Below, one piece after another: positions 8,771 through 17,324 of a DNA stretch of 64,000 bases (the stretch's first letter is position 1; each line of letters begins with the position of its first letter). The notes under the pieces are model-generated. The model searched no databases. It had not been told where the DNA came from and saw only the letters and a list, made by a program, of their open reading frames with translations. The position numbers were made by a program, and so were the translations under genes. The stretch comes from Streptomyces sp. NBC_00442 (GTDB taxonomy: Bacteria; Actinomycetota; Actinomycetes; Streptomycetales; Streptomycetaceae). Where the stretch lies: positions 558,001 to 622,000 of the forward strand of contig NZ_CP107918.1 in assembly GCF_036014195.1 (NCBI RefSeq), given 5' to 3'.

Positions 8771-8789
8771 AAGTTAGGTACCTTTACTT
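8771..8789. promoter_or_regulatory. Candidate operator between permease and ROK regulator
   Basis: An imperfect dyad of 19 bases (AAGT, an 11-base centre, ACTT) contains the perfect palindrome AGGTACCT. This AT-rich island stands out sharply in GC-rich DNA between two divergent genes, as operators often do. Binding by the adjacent ROK regulator is inference. Confidence 0.4.
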
Positions 8790-8826
8790 TCACGGTCAAG
8801 GGGCCGTCCACGACCGGAGGGGGCCG

Positions 8827-10020
8827 ATGCGTGAGAATGATGCGATGAGCAGCAGCGACGAGGGTGGCGACCTGCCCTGGAACCCGCAGCGGCAGCGCAG
8901 TTCCAACGAACGTCTGCTGCTCGACCGGCTCCGCGCGCAGGGGCCCGCCTCCCGGGCCCAACTGGCCCGCGACACGGGCCTGTCCAAGCCCACCGTGTCC
9001 AGCGCGCTGGCCTCGCTCGAAGGCGCGGGTCTGGTGCGGGAGGCGGGCACGATCACCCCCGAGCGCGGCCGGGCCGCGGTGCTCTACGCGCCCGATCCGA
9101 CCGCCGGTCACGCACTCGGCATCGACATCGGCCGGGCCTGGCTGCGGGTGGCACTGGCCGACCTCGACGGCACCGTCGTGGCCCGCTCCGAGGTCCGCAA
9201 CCACGCCCGCACCTCGGCCACCATGGCGGACCTGGTGGTGACCAGCGCGCACCGGCTCATCCAGGCGTCGGGCGTGGACGCGGACCGGGTCACCCAGGCG
9301 GTGGTCGGCACGCCCGGCGTGTTCGACGCCGACAAGCGGCGCGTGCGCTACGCCCAACACCTGCCGGGCTGGGGCAGACCCGGCCTGTTCGACCAGATGC
9401 GGGAGCGCCTCGGCATTCCCCTGACGGTGCACAACGACGCGAACCTCGCCGCGCTCGGCGAGTACACCTTCGGCGTCGGCGCGGGCAGCAGGCTCTTCGT
9501 GTACGTCATGATCGGCACCGGTCTCGGCATGGGCGTGGTCAGCGACGGCCGGCTCTTCACCGGGGCGCACGGCGGCGCCGGGGAGATCGGCTTCCTGCCG
9601 TGGCCCGGCCGGCACAAGCCCGACACCCTGGAGGGAGCCGTCTCCGGCGACGCGGTCGTCGAGGCGGCCCGCTCGCTCGGGATGGCGGGCCCGCTCACCG
9701 CGAAGGACGTCTTCGACGCGGCGCGGGCCGGAACGCGTCCCGCGATCGAGGCGGTTCAGCTGGAGGGCGAACGGATCGCGCACACCGTCGCCGTGGTCGC
9801 CGCCGTTCTCGACCCCGACCTGGTGGTGCTCGGCGGCGGCGTCGGACACAGTGCCGACCTGCTGCTGCGCCCCGTCAGGGAGACGCTGCGCACGCTGACG
9901 CCGCTGCGGCCGAAGGTGGCGCCGAGTTCGCTCGGGGAGGACGCGGTGCTGCTCGGCGCGGTCGCCACGGCCCTCGGCACCGCGCGGGACGTGGCCTTCG
10001 AGCGGCGCGCCGCGCACTGA
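8827..10020 (+). CDS. ROK-family transcriptional regulator
   Basis: A 397-residue protein. A winged helix-turn-helix near residues 30-80 (ARDTGLSKPTVSSALASLEG) is followed by a sugar-kinase-like ROK domain with the phosphate loop GIDIGRAW, the VHNDANLAALGE motif carrying the catalytic-type Asp, and GTGLGMGV. The Cys-rich zinc motif usual in ROK proteins (C-x-C-G-x2-G-C after GEIG) is missing; the region reads GEIGFLPWPGRHKPDTLEG. This may mean it binds a sugar without zinc or has lost kinase function. The start is supported by GGAGGGG. Divergent from an APC permease. Confidence 0.88.
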   Translation: MRENDAMSSSDEGGDLPWNPQRQRSSNERLLLDRLRAQGPASRAQLARDTGLSKPTVSSALASLEGAGLVREAGTITPERGRAAVLYAPDPTAGHALGIDIGRAWLRVALADLDGTVVARSEVRNHARTSATMADLVVTSAHRLIQASGVDADRVTQAVVGTPGVFDADKRRVRYAQHLPGWGRPGLFDQMRERLGIPLTVHNDANLAALGEYTFGVGAGSRLFVYVMIGTGLGMGVVSDGRLFTGAHGGAGEIGFLPWPGRHKPDTLEGAVSGDAVVEAARSLGMAGPLTAKDVFDAARAGTRPAIEAVQLEGERIAHTVAVVAAVLDPDLVVLGGGVGHSADLLLRPVRETLRTLTPLRPKVAPSSLGEDAVLLGAVATALGTARDVAFERRAAH

Positions 10021-10113
10021 CGGCACCCGGTCGGCCCAGCCGCGTTTGACCCGCGCTACCCGGCTGCCCAGTGTCGACCTGTCGACGCGACGCGCGTGAC
10101 GGAAGGAGACCCC

Positions 10114-10590
10114 GTGGACAGCAAGACGTTCGTCTACGTCACCTACATCCGCACCACGCCCGAGCGTCTCTGGCAGGCGTTGACCGAGCCGGCCTTCACC
10201 GAGCGGTACTGGGGTGTGCGGCTGGAGAGCGACTGGGCCGAGGGATCACCCCTCGCGTGGACGCAGGCCGGGGTCACCGTGGCCGACCCCGAGCAGGTCG
10301 TCCTGGTCTCACAACCGCACCGCCGACTCGTCTACACCTGGCACACGTTCACCCCGGCGTGGGCCGAGTCGGTCGGCCTCGGCGAGGACGTACGCGCACG
10401 GATCGCGGCCGAGCGCCGGTCGTCGGTGGCGTTCGCCGTCGAACCCCGCGGCGAGCAGGTGAAGCTGACCCTCACGCATGACTTCGACCCGGCGGGCGTC
10501 GTGCACGCCCTGTGCACCGAGGGGTGGCCGCCCGTGCTGTCCAGCCTCAAGACCCTCCTGGAAACGGGTGAGCCCCTCCCCTCCCCGTGA
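10114..10590 (+). CDS. SRPBCC (AHSA1-type) domain protein
   Basis: A 158-residue protein with the START/Bet v1-like AHSA1 pattern: TTPERLWQALTEPAFTERYW near the N-terminus and a C-terminal GWPPVLSSLKTLLETG helix. The family forms a hydrophobic ligand-binding cavity, and members bind lipids or polyketides or act as ArsR-partnered stress proteins. The GTG start at 10114 has AAGGAG five bases upstream. The 3' end overlaps, by 44 bases and on the opposite strand, the 3' end of the truncated adenylating enzyme. Confidence 0.85.
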   Translation: MDSKTFVYVTYIRTTPERLWQALTEPAFTERYWGVRLESDWAEGSPLAWTQAGVTVADPEQVVLVSQPHRRLVYTWHTFTPAWAESVGLGEDVRARIAAERRSSVAFAVEPRGEQVKLTLTHDFDPAGVVHALCTEGWPPVLSSLKTLLETGEPLPSP

Positions 10591-11986
10591 CGCCGGGCGG
10601 GCCGGCGCGGCCGTGGGTCACCACCAGATCGCCGGCGGCGGTACGGCGCGCGAGGACACCGGTGCGGAAGTATCCGTCGGGGGTGAAGCGGCGCTCGTCG
10701 TGGCCGGGCGCCCGATAGTAACCGCGCACCGTGGACGGGCCGCGGGCCAGGAGTTCGCCCGGTTCCCCGGCGGGCACCTCCTGGCCGTCGGCGCCGACGA
10801 CGCGGATCTCGTCGTCGGCCGAGAGCGGGCGGCCCTGTGTGGTGCGTACGGTCTCGTCGGGATCGCCGGGCCGGGTGAGCGTGAGCGGTCCCTCGGCCAT
10901 GACGAAGACCTGCTGGAGGCGGCGGCGGAGTTGAGGGCCGAGGCGGTCGGCGAGGGGCCGCTCCGAGGAGCCCGCGGCGTCCGCCGGGACGTGCTCCGCG
11001 GTCGGGCGCTCCCCACCGACCTGGATGATCCTCAGGGCGCTCAAGTCGGCCTCACGTGCGCCGAGTTGTCCGAGCCAGAGCCGGGCGACGGAGGCTGTCA
11101 CCGAGGTGAGGGTGACCCGTTCCCGTACGAGGCTGTCCAGGCACGCGGCGGGCTCCGCGCTCTCGGCCAGAACGACGGTGCCGCCCACGGAGAGCGTGCC
11201 CATGATGCCCGGACAGCCGAGTGCGAGCGGGGAGTCGGCGGGCAGCGCCGCCAGATACACGTCGTCCTGGGTGAGCGCCACCGACGCGGCGGCGGCCCGC
11301 AGCTGGCAGTCGTAGTCGTTGTGGGTGCGCGGAACGAGCCGGAGCGTCCCCTCGCCGTCTTCGCCGACCAGGAAGAACGCCACCTGGCGGGCGTCGAGCG
11401 TGAGCGCGGGGCCGGGTGCCTCGTCGAGCAGGCTCAGCGGGGAGTACTGGCAGCCCGCCGGGTCGGTCGTGAGGCCGCCGTACGGCGAGGTGGTGCCGGG
11501 CGGCTCCCAGGTGAACACCCGTCGCAGGAAGGGCCGTCGGGCCGCGATGCCCGCGCACATCGCCGTGTGGTCGAAGCCCCGGTGCGTCGCGGGCCCGACG
11601 TAGGCGACGGCCTGGGCGACCCGCACGAGGTGGGCCACCTCGGGGCCGCGGTGGGTGAGCGGGCAGAGCACGGGAATCACGCCGGCGCGCATCAGTGCGA
11701 AGACGGTGACCACGACGTCGGGAACGTTCGGCAACTGGACGACGGCCCGCTGCCCGGGGCGCAGGCCACGCATGCGCAGTGCGGCCGACATGCGGTCCAC
11801 GCGCCGGTTCAGCTGCGCGTAGGTGACGCGGTCGGCGCCGTGCACGAGCGCGGTCCGCGGACCGTACTGGTGGGCCCAGCCGCGCAGCAGGTCGTCCAGC
11901 GTGTTGCCGCGCCAGTGCCCCGCCGCCCAGTACCGGTCGACGAACTCCTCGGGCCAAGGCGTACAGCCCGCGAGCAGGGATGGCAT
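10547..11986 (-). CDS. Degenerate, C-terminally truncated DhbE/EntE-type adenylate-forming enzyme
   Basis: The 479-residue N-terminal core resembles 2,3-dihydroxybenzoate-AMP ligases: PWPEEFVDRYWAAGHW opens the protein and VPRTHNDY, VGGERP and MAEGPLTLTRPGD follow in order. Three key features are damaged. The ATP-binding loop (A3, normally SGGTTGxPK) reads VGEDGEGTLRL at residues 207-217. The invariant Asp of the GYFRTGD motif is Val 444. The whole C-terminal lid domain with the catalytic Lys is absent: after HGRA (459-462) the protein ends in about twenty unrelated residues, where the family normally continues for about 80-100. The reading frame is intact and has a good ribosome site (GGAAGGAAG), so it is either a decaying gene or a repurposed non-catalytic protein. 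No siderophore genes are nearby. Confidence 0.8.
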   Translation of the reverse strand: MPSLLAGCTPWPEEFVDRYWAAGHWRGNTLDDLLRGWAHQYGPRTALVHGADRVTYAQLNRRVDRMSAALRMRGLRPGQRAVVQLPNVPDVVVTVFALMRAGVIPVLCPLTHRGPEVAHLVRVAQAVAYVGPATHRGFDHTAMCAGIAARRPFLRRVFTWEPPGTTSPYGGLTTDPAGCQYSPLSLLDEAPGPALTLDARQVAFFLVGEDGEGTLRLVPRTHNDYDCQLRAAAASVALTQDDVYLAALPADSPLALGCPGIMGTLSVGGTVVLAESAEPAACLDSLVRERVTLTSVTASVARLWLGQLGAREADLSALRIIQVGGERPTAEHVPADAAGSSERPLADRLGPQLRRRLQQVFVMAEGPLTLTRPGDPDETVRTTQGRPLSADDEIRVVGADGQEVPAGEPGELLARGPSTVRGYYRAPGHDERRFTPDGYFRTGVLARRTAAGDLVVTHGRAGPPGVTGRGGAHPFPGGS

Positions 11987-12191
11987 GTGCTTCCTTCCAC
12001 CGGAGCGTCCGCGCGCCCCGGTTCCGGCCTGCCATCCAATCCGCTCGGCTCCCCGCGCTCAATGCGCGTTCCGCACGACGGCCACCGGCCCGTCCCGGGC
12101 GAAGCTCCAATACCGACGCCCGACCGGCCGAAACGCCGCGCCGCACACCCCTGCGGTCCAACCTCGACACGTCTCGGCCGCGTTCACCCGT

Positions 12192-13238
12192 TCACACACG
12201 GCCAAGGACCGGCCAGAGCTGCGGGTCCTCGAAGTTGAGGGCCCAGATCGTGGTGTTGCGGATGCCGTAGCGGCGGAGCACCGGCACGTCCGCGGCGACG
12301 CCCGTCGCGTCCTGGTACCAGACGTCGCGGACGCTGTCGTCCTCCTCGTAACGGAAGTGGGGCGTCCGGGAGTCGGGGTCGAGGTGGTAGGGAATGCCCT
12401 TCGTGGTGCGCAGCGCCTCGGCCTCCCGCCAGGTGACGTGCCGGGTCGCGCCGCCGTCGACCCAGTCCCAGCCGTAGGCGGGCAGGCCCATCTCCAGTTT
12501 GGCGGCGGGGATCAGCGCGGTGGCGCGGCGCAGGATGTCGTCGTACCACTGGGGCGTGGCCAGCGGGCCGGCGCTGCCGCCCTGCCAGTGCAGGTCGTAC
12601 CCCATGATGCGGACCGTGTCGGCGGCCCGGCCGAGTGCCGGATAGTCCCAGATCCGGCCGGTGGTCGCGGTCTGCGGCGACACCGTGAGCACGCACTTCT
12701 TTCCCGACGCGTGCAGTTTCGCGCACAGTTGTGAGGCGAAGGACGCGTAGGCGGCGCGCACGGCGGGGTAGGCGGTGTCGCCGGTCGTCGCGATGGACTC
12801 GTAGTCGATGTCGATGCCGTCGTACGCGTGGCCGGCCACGAGCGTGAGCAGCGTGTCGATGTGGGTGGCGCGCAACGCCGGGTCGGTGAGGATGTCGGCG
12901 AGCGCTCCGCGTTCCATCGTCTCCATGACGGTGGGCACGACCTTGATTCCGGCGGCGTGCAGCCCGTCGATGATGCGGGTCTCGCCCGCTCCCGGGTGGC
13001 CCTCGATCCGGTCGGCCGCCGCCGCCCGGTACCAGAACGGGCTGACGGTGTGCAGTTGGGCGGCGTGGCGCAGGGCGTCCGCGTAGGCGCCCTCCTGGTC
13101 CCAGTACGGCAGCCACCCGGAGACGGTACGCGGGAGGGGTTCGTCGGCGGCCGCCGGGGGCTGCACGAGGGTGACGAGCAGGGCCGTGACGGCGCACAGC
13201 ACGGACAGGCGCACGCGTGCGCCGAAGCGAAGGGCCAT
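12192..13238 (-). CDS. Secreted GH18-family glycoside hydrolase (spore-cortex-lytic/YaaH-like)
   Basis: A 348-residue protein with a Sec-type signal peptide (about residues 1-32, cleavage near AAA-DEP) and a single GH18 TIM barrel. The catalytic signature is complete: DGIDIDYE, with the proton-donor Glu at residue 147. The short barrel with the WLPYWDQ opening resembles the spore-germination or peptidoglycan-active GH18 group more than classical chitinases, so it may cut peptidoglycan or another GlcNAc polymer outside the cell. I chose the ATG at 13238 just before the hydrophobic segment. No DasR-type site is visible upstream. It is divergent from the PemK-like gene. Confidence 0.85.
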   Translation of the reverse strand: MALRFGARVRLSVLCAVTALLVTLVQPPAAADEPLPRTVSGWLPYWDQEGAYADALRHAAQLHTVSPFWYRAAAADRIEGHPGAGETRIIDGLHAAGIKVVPTVMETMERGALADILTDPALRATHIDTLLTLVAGHAYDGIDIDYESIATTGDTAYPAVRAAYASFASQLCAKLHASGKKCVLTVSPQTATTGRIWDYPALGRAADTVRIMGYDLHWQGGSAGPLATPQWYDDILRRATALIPAAKLEMGLPAYGWDWVDGGATRHVTWREAEALRTTKGIPYHLDPDSRTPHFRYEEDDSVRDVWYQDATGVAADVPVLRRYGIRNTTIWALNFEDPQLWPVLGRV

Positions 13239-13309
13239 GGTGTCGAGCCTGCGGTGCGCCCGGCGTGCCCGCCCAGCGGGTTGGGCCGTCCAGGTCCTAC
13301 CGTGTGCGG

Positions 13310-13771
13310 ATGACCGCATATCTTGACGACGCCACCGACCGTCCCGCGCTCCCCGGCCGGAGCGGCCCGACGGCCACGACCGAGGCCGATCCGCTCGAGG
13401 TGGGCACCGTACGCATGGGTTACGCGCCGGACCGGGACGGCGATCCCGATCCCGGCGAGATCGTCTGGACGTGGGTGCCGTTCGAGGAGAACGACGGGCG
13501 CGGCAAGGACCGTCCGGTGCTCGTGGTGGCCCGCGAGGGCGCCGGTACCGTGCTGGCGGTGCAGTTGTCGAGCAAGCGGCACGACCACGACCGCGAATGG
13601 GTGCCGATCGGCGTGGGCCCCTGGGACCGGGAGGGGCGCGAGTCGTGGGTGGACCTCGACCGCGTACTGCGGCTGCACGAGCGGGGCATGCGGCGCGAGG
13701 CGTGCGCGCTGGACCTGCCGCGCTTCACGCTGGTCGCGGACCGGCTGCGGGAGCGCTACGGCTGGCGGTGA
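13310..13771 (+). CDS. PemK/MazF-like protein, no antitoxin visible
   Basis: A 153-residue protein. After about 40 variable residues it has the PemK/MazF start pattern GEIVWTWVPFEENDGRGKDRPVLVV, then VQLSSK, as in ribonuclease toxins of type II systems. Most MazF toxins are about 110 residues, so the N-terminal extension is extra. TACCGT lies six bases before the ATG with no Shine-Dalgarno, suggesting a leaderless transcript. No small antitoxin gene lies on either side, so it may be a solitary housekeeping member of the family. Its 3' end overlaps the macro-domain gene by 16 bases, tail to tail. Confidence 0.7.
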   Translation: MTAYLDDATDRPALPGRSGPTATTEADPLEVGTVRMGYAPDRDGDPDPGEIVWTWVPFEENDGRGKDRPVLVVAREGAGTVLAVQLSSKRHDHDREWVPIGVGPWDREGRESWVDLDRVLRLHERGMRREACALDLPRFTLVADRLRERYGWR

Positions 13772-14634
13772 CCGCCGGCCCCGCGCGCGCGGGTCGCGGG
13801 AGTCAGTGCCGCTTGGAAGGCCCGCAGGGTGGCCTGTTCGCGGGTGCGGTCGAGGACGGCGAAGACGACCTCGTCGAAGTGGCCCGCGAACCGGCCGTCC
13901 CCGGCGAGGTGGCGGCGGAAGGCCCCGGCCACCCGGGCGGGGTCGTTGCGGAAGACCCCGCAGCCCCAGGCGCCGAGCACCAGGCGGCGGTAGCCCCACA
14001 GGACGGCCGTCTCCAGGACCCGTTCGGCGCGCGCGTCGAGCACGGGCCCGACACGGTGGGCCTCGTCGGGTGTTCGGCTCCTGATCACGCCGGCGTTCGG
14101 CGCGGGCGAGGTGAGGAATCCGGCCAGGAAGGGCCGGTCGAGGAGCCGGCCGCGGTCGTCGCGGAAGACCGGTACACCGGGTGAGTGGATGACCCGGTCG
14201 GTGTAGAAGACGTCCCGGTCCTCGCGGTGGTGGGCGTAGAAGTCCGGTGCGCGCAGCAGGGTGGAGTACAGCGCCGAGGAGCGGCAGAGCGCTTCCTCCT
14301 GGGCCTGGGCGCCGTTGAGGAACCCGCCGCCGGGATTGCGCGCGGAGGCGAAGGTCAGGACGGCCACCTCCCGCCCGTCCTCCCCCTCGTCACCGCCGGT
14401 GGTCACCATGCGGCGGGCCGCGTCCAGGCTGCTCTCGCCGGTGACCTCGACGCGGGTCGACCGGTCGCGGCCGGGGGCGACCGCGAGCGGCCCCGGGCCG
14501 TGCACGGTGGTGCCGGCGAGGGCGGCGGCCACCGGCTCGGCGATCGACACGTCGAGGCCGTTCTCGCTCCGGTACCGGCCGCTCTCGGTGATCTCCACCG
14601 TGTGGCGGGCGATCCCGCGCAGTCGTGCACTCAT
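13756..14634 (-). CDS. TIGR02452-type microbial poly(ADP-ribose) glycohydrolase/macrodomain protein
   Basis: A 292-residue protein of the bacterial-type PARG (macrodomain) family. The diagnostic stretch is FASARNPGGGFLNGAQAQEE followed by LCRSSALY: the GGG-x6-QEE signature holds the catalytic Glu pair. Later come VLGAWGCGVFRNDP and a C-terminal FAVLDR strand. These enzymes remove ADP-ribose from proteins or other acceptors. The start at 14634 is chosen by alignment to the conserved MSARLRGIA-type beginning; ribosome-site support is weak and an ATG at 14643 is possible. No ADP-ribosyltransferase gene is nearby. Confidence 0.85.
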   Translation of the reverse strand: MSARLRGIARHTVEITESGRYRSENGLDVSIAEPVAAALAGTTVHGPGPLAVAPGRDRSTRVEVTGESSLDAARRMVTTGGDEGEDGREVAVLTFASARNPGGGFLNGAQAQEEALCRSSALYSTLLRAPDFYAHHREDRDVFYTDRVIHSPGVPVFRDDRGRLLDRPFLAGFLTSPAPNAGVIRSRTPDEAHRVGPVLDARAERVLETAVLWGYRRLVLGAWGCGVFRNDPARVAGAFRRHLAGDGRFAGHFDEVVFAVLDRTREQATLRAFQAALTPATRARGAGGHRQP

Positions 14635-14772
14635 GGGTGGCATCGTGTCCGCCCGCCGAAGGTTGTCGCAAACGGATATCCGGGCGCGGAGGCGCTCTTG
14701 TGCGATGCGGCGGCGGCGTCTTAGGTGGGACGGCATGTCTTTTCACGGACCCACGAAAGGAGGGCTTTCCCC

Positions 14773-16026
14773 ATGACTCCACGGGAGTTGAGCGAGACGG
14801 CGGCCGACGATCTGCTGCGCGGCATCTGCTTCAAGACGGGCCCGCCACGCGCCGTCGGCGTGGAACTCGAATGGCTCGTCCACGATCTGGACCGCCCCCG
14901 AGTCCGCGTCCCGCACGACCGTCTCGAAGTCGCCTACGCGGCCTTGCGCAAGCTGGGGCTGCGGTCGGCGCTCACCGTCGAACCCGGCGGTCAGCTTGAG
15001 CTCAGCTCGCTGCCCGCCGCATCCCTCATGGAGTGCGTCTCCAGCGTTTCCTCCGATCTCACCATCGCGCGCGCCGCGCTGCGCCGGCACGGACTGGCAC
15101 TCGTCGGTCTCGGTCAGGACCCCTGGCATCCCCCGCGCCGCATCCTGCGCCAGGCGCGGTACGACGCCATGGAGGCCCATCTCGACCGTACGGGCCCGGC
15201 CGGCCGCGCCATGATGTGCTCCTCCGCCTCCGTCCAGGTCTGTGTCGACGCGGGGTACGAGGAGCCGGGCCCGCTCGGCTTCGGGCGCCGCTGGCTGATG
15301 GCCCACCTGCTGGGCGCGGTCCTGGTCGCCGCGTTCGCCAACTCACCTTTACAGAAAGGGACGTTGACGGGCTGGCGCTCGACGCGTCAGGCCAACTGGA
15401 CCACGCTCGATCCGGTGTGCGCCCTGGCTCCGCCGCTCGACGCCCCGCCGCGCGCCGCCTGGGCCGCACACGTACTGGACTCGCCGGTCATGTGCGTCCG
15501 CGCCGATCGGGGCCCGTGGTCCGCGCCGCGGGGGCTCACCTTCCGGCAGTGGGTGCGCACCGGGGTGCCGCGGCCCCCCACCCGGGCCGATCTCGACTAC
15601 CACCTGACCACCCTGTTCCCGCCGGTGCGCCCGCGCGGCCATCTGGAACTGCGCATGATCGACGCACAGCCCGGCGACGACGGCTGGACCGTGCCGCTGG
15701 CCGTGACCAGCGCGCTCTTCGACGACCCGGAGGCCGCGGAGGCCGCGTACCGGACCGTCAAACCCCTTGCGGAGCGCGCTGGTTCGGCGCCCGCGCCGCG
15801 CAATGCGCTGTGGGAGTCGGCGGCCCGCGACGGGCTCGCCGACCCCGAGCTGCGCGAGGCCGCCACGGCCTGCTTCACGGCGGCGCTCGGCGCGCTCCCC
15901 CGGCTCGGCGCCTCGCGCGAACTCACCGACCGGGTCGCCGCCTTCACCGACCGCTATGTCGTACGGGGCCGATGTCCGGCCGACGACTCATCCTCGCCCG
16001 CCCCACCGGAGGACCTTCGCCCATGA
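14773..16026 (+). CDS. egtA: Ergothioneine biosynthesis glutamate-cysteine ligase EgtA
   Basis: A 417-residue enzyme of the GCS2/carboxylate-amine ligase type. It makes gamma-glutamyl-cysteine, the sulfur donor used by EgtB in the mycobacterial-type ergothioneine route. VGVELEWLV near residue 35 gives the metal-binding Glu residues, and the MMCSSASVQVCVD region and LELRMIDAQPGD are family motifs. The ATG is preceded by AAGGAGGG at good spacing. It opens a four-gene operon; its stop overlaps the egtB start (ATGA). Confidence 0.94.
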   Translation: MTPRELSETAADDLLRGICFKTGPPRAVGVELEWLVHDLDRPRVRVPHDRLEVAYAALRKLGLRSALTVEPGGQLELSSLPAASLMECVSSVSSDLTIARAALRRHGLALVGLGQDPWHPPRRILRQARYDAMEAHLDRTGPAGRAMMCSSASVQVCVDAGYEEPGPLGFGRRWLMAHLLGAVLVAAFANSPLQKGTLTGWRSTRQANWTTLDPVCALAPPLDAPPRAAWAAHVLDSPVMCVRADRGPWSAPRGLTFRQWVRTGVPRPPTRADLDYHLTTLFPPVRPRGHLELRMIDAQPGDDGWTVPLAVTSALFDDPEAAEAAYRTVKPLAERAGSAPAPRNALWESAARDGLADPELREAATACFTAALGALPRLGASRELTDRVAAFTDRYVVRGRCPADDSSSPAPPEDLRP

Positions 16027-17324
16027 CCGACCCGGAGCTGCTCAGGGAACGCGCCCTGGCAGCGCTCATAGCCGCGCGCGCCCGCACCGGCGCGCTCACC
16101 TCCAGTGTCGACGATCACGAACTGACCTCCCAGCACTCCCCCTTGATGTCCCCGCTGGTGTGGGACCTCGCCCACATCGGAAACCAGGAAGAGCAGTGGC
16201 TGCTGCGGGCGGTCGCCGGGCAGGACGCGATCCGGCCCGAGATCGACTCCCTGTACGACGCGTTCGAGCATCCGCGCGCCGCCCGGCCCGCCCTTCCGCT
16301 GCTGGCCCCCGCCGAAGCGCGCCGCTACGCGGCCGACGTCCGGGGCCGGGCGCTGGACGTCCTGGAAAAGACGCCGCTGCGCGGAGGCCCGCTGACCGAC
16401 GCCGCGTTCGCCTTCGGGATGATCGCGCAGCACGAACAGCAGCACGACGAGACAATGCTGATCACCCATCAGCTGCGCCGTGGGCCGGCCGCACTCACCG
16501 CGCCGGACCCCGCGCCCGGCACCACCGAGGGCCTCCCGGCCGAAATCCTCGTCCCTGGCGGCCCGTTCACCATGGGGACCTCCACCGAGCCCTGGGCCCT
16601 GGACAACGAACGGCCGGCGCACCACCGCGTCGTGCCCGCGTTCCATCTCGACACGACGCCGGTGACGTGCGGCGCCTATCTCCGCTTCATCCAGGACGGC
16701 GGCTATCGGGAGCCCCGCTGGTGGGACCCGGACGGCTGGGCGATGGTGCGCGAGCACGAGCTGGAGGCGCCGCTGTTCTGGCGGCGCGAGGGCGGCCAGT
16801 GGCTGCGCAGGCGGTTCGGCGTCAGCGAGCCGGTGCCGGCCGACGAGCCGGTCCTGCACGTCAGCTGGTACGAGGCCGACGCGTATGCCCGCTGGGCCGG
16901 GCGCCGCCTGCCGACCGAGGCGGAATGGGAGAAGGCGGCCCGCCACGACCCGGCCTCGGGGCGCTCGCGGCGCTACCCCTGGGGCGACGCCGACCCGACG
17001 CCGGCCCACGCCAACCTCGGCCAGCGCCATCTGCGCCCCGCGGCCGCGGGAGCGTATCCGGACGGCCGGTCCGCCCTGGGCGTGGGGCAGTTGATCGGTG
17101 ACGTCTGGGAGTGGACGTCGAGCGACTTCCTGCCCTATCCGGGCTTCGTCGCCTTCCCCTACCGCGAATACTCGGAGGTCTTCTTCGGGCCCGGACACAA
17201 GGTGCTGCGCGGCGGGGCGTTCTCCGTGGACGAGGTCGCCTGCCGGGGCACGTTCCGCAACTGGGACCTGCCGGTGCGGCGGCAGATCTTCGCGGGCTTC
17301 CGCACCGCGAGGGACGCCGACTGA
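16023..17324 (+). CDS. egtB: Ergothioneine sulfoxide synthase EgtB
   Basis: A 433-residue non-heme iron enzyme that joins trimethylhistidine (hercynine) to gamma-glutamylcysteine with O2, giving the S-oxide. An N-terminal DinB-like helical part holds the three iron-binding His residues: His51 in DLAHIGNQEEQW and His137 and His141 in HEQQHDE. The C-terminal half is a formylglycine-generating-enzyme/sulfatase-modifying fold (LPTEAEWEKAAR, VWEWTSSDF, LRGGAFSVD). It overlaps egtA by four bases and egtC by one, so translation is coupled. Confidence 0.96.
   Translation: MTDPELLRERALAALIAARARTGALTSSVDDHELTSQHSPLMSPLVWDLAHIGNQEEQWLLRAVAGQDAIRPEIDSLYDAFEHPRAARPALPLLAPAEARRYAADVRGRALDVLEKTPLRGGPLTDAAFAFGMIAQHEQQHDETMLITHQLRRGPAALTAPDPAPGTTEGLPAEILVPGGPFTMGTSTEPWALDNERPAHHRVVPAFHLDTTPVTCGAYLRFIQDGGYREPRWWDPDGWAMVREHELEAPLFWRREGGQWLRRRFGVSEPVPADEPVLHVSWYEADAYARWAGRRLPTEAEWEKAARHDPASGRSRRYPWGDADPTPAHANLGQRHLRPAAAGAYPDGRSALGVGQLIGDVWEWTSSDFLPYPGFVAFPYREYSEVFFGPGHKVLRGGAFSVDEVACRGTFRNWDLPVRRQIFAGFRTARDAD

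Noticed and set aside
10547..11986. Start of a siderophore or nonribosomal peptide cluster
   Set aside because: The adenylating enzyme lacks key residues and no carrier protein, isochorismate synthase or condensation domain is near.
12192..13238. Classical chitinase under DasR control
   Set aside because: The barrel resembles spore-lytic GH18 proteins more, no chitin-binding module is present and no TGGTCTAGACCA-like site is visible upstream.
13217..13309. N-terminal extension of the PemK-like protein by 31 codons
   Set aside because: The extension overlaps the divergent GH18 signal-peptide region, and a -10 hexamer sits six bases before the ATG at 13310, which supports the shorter form.
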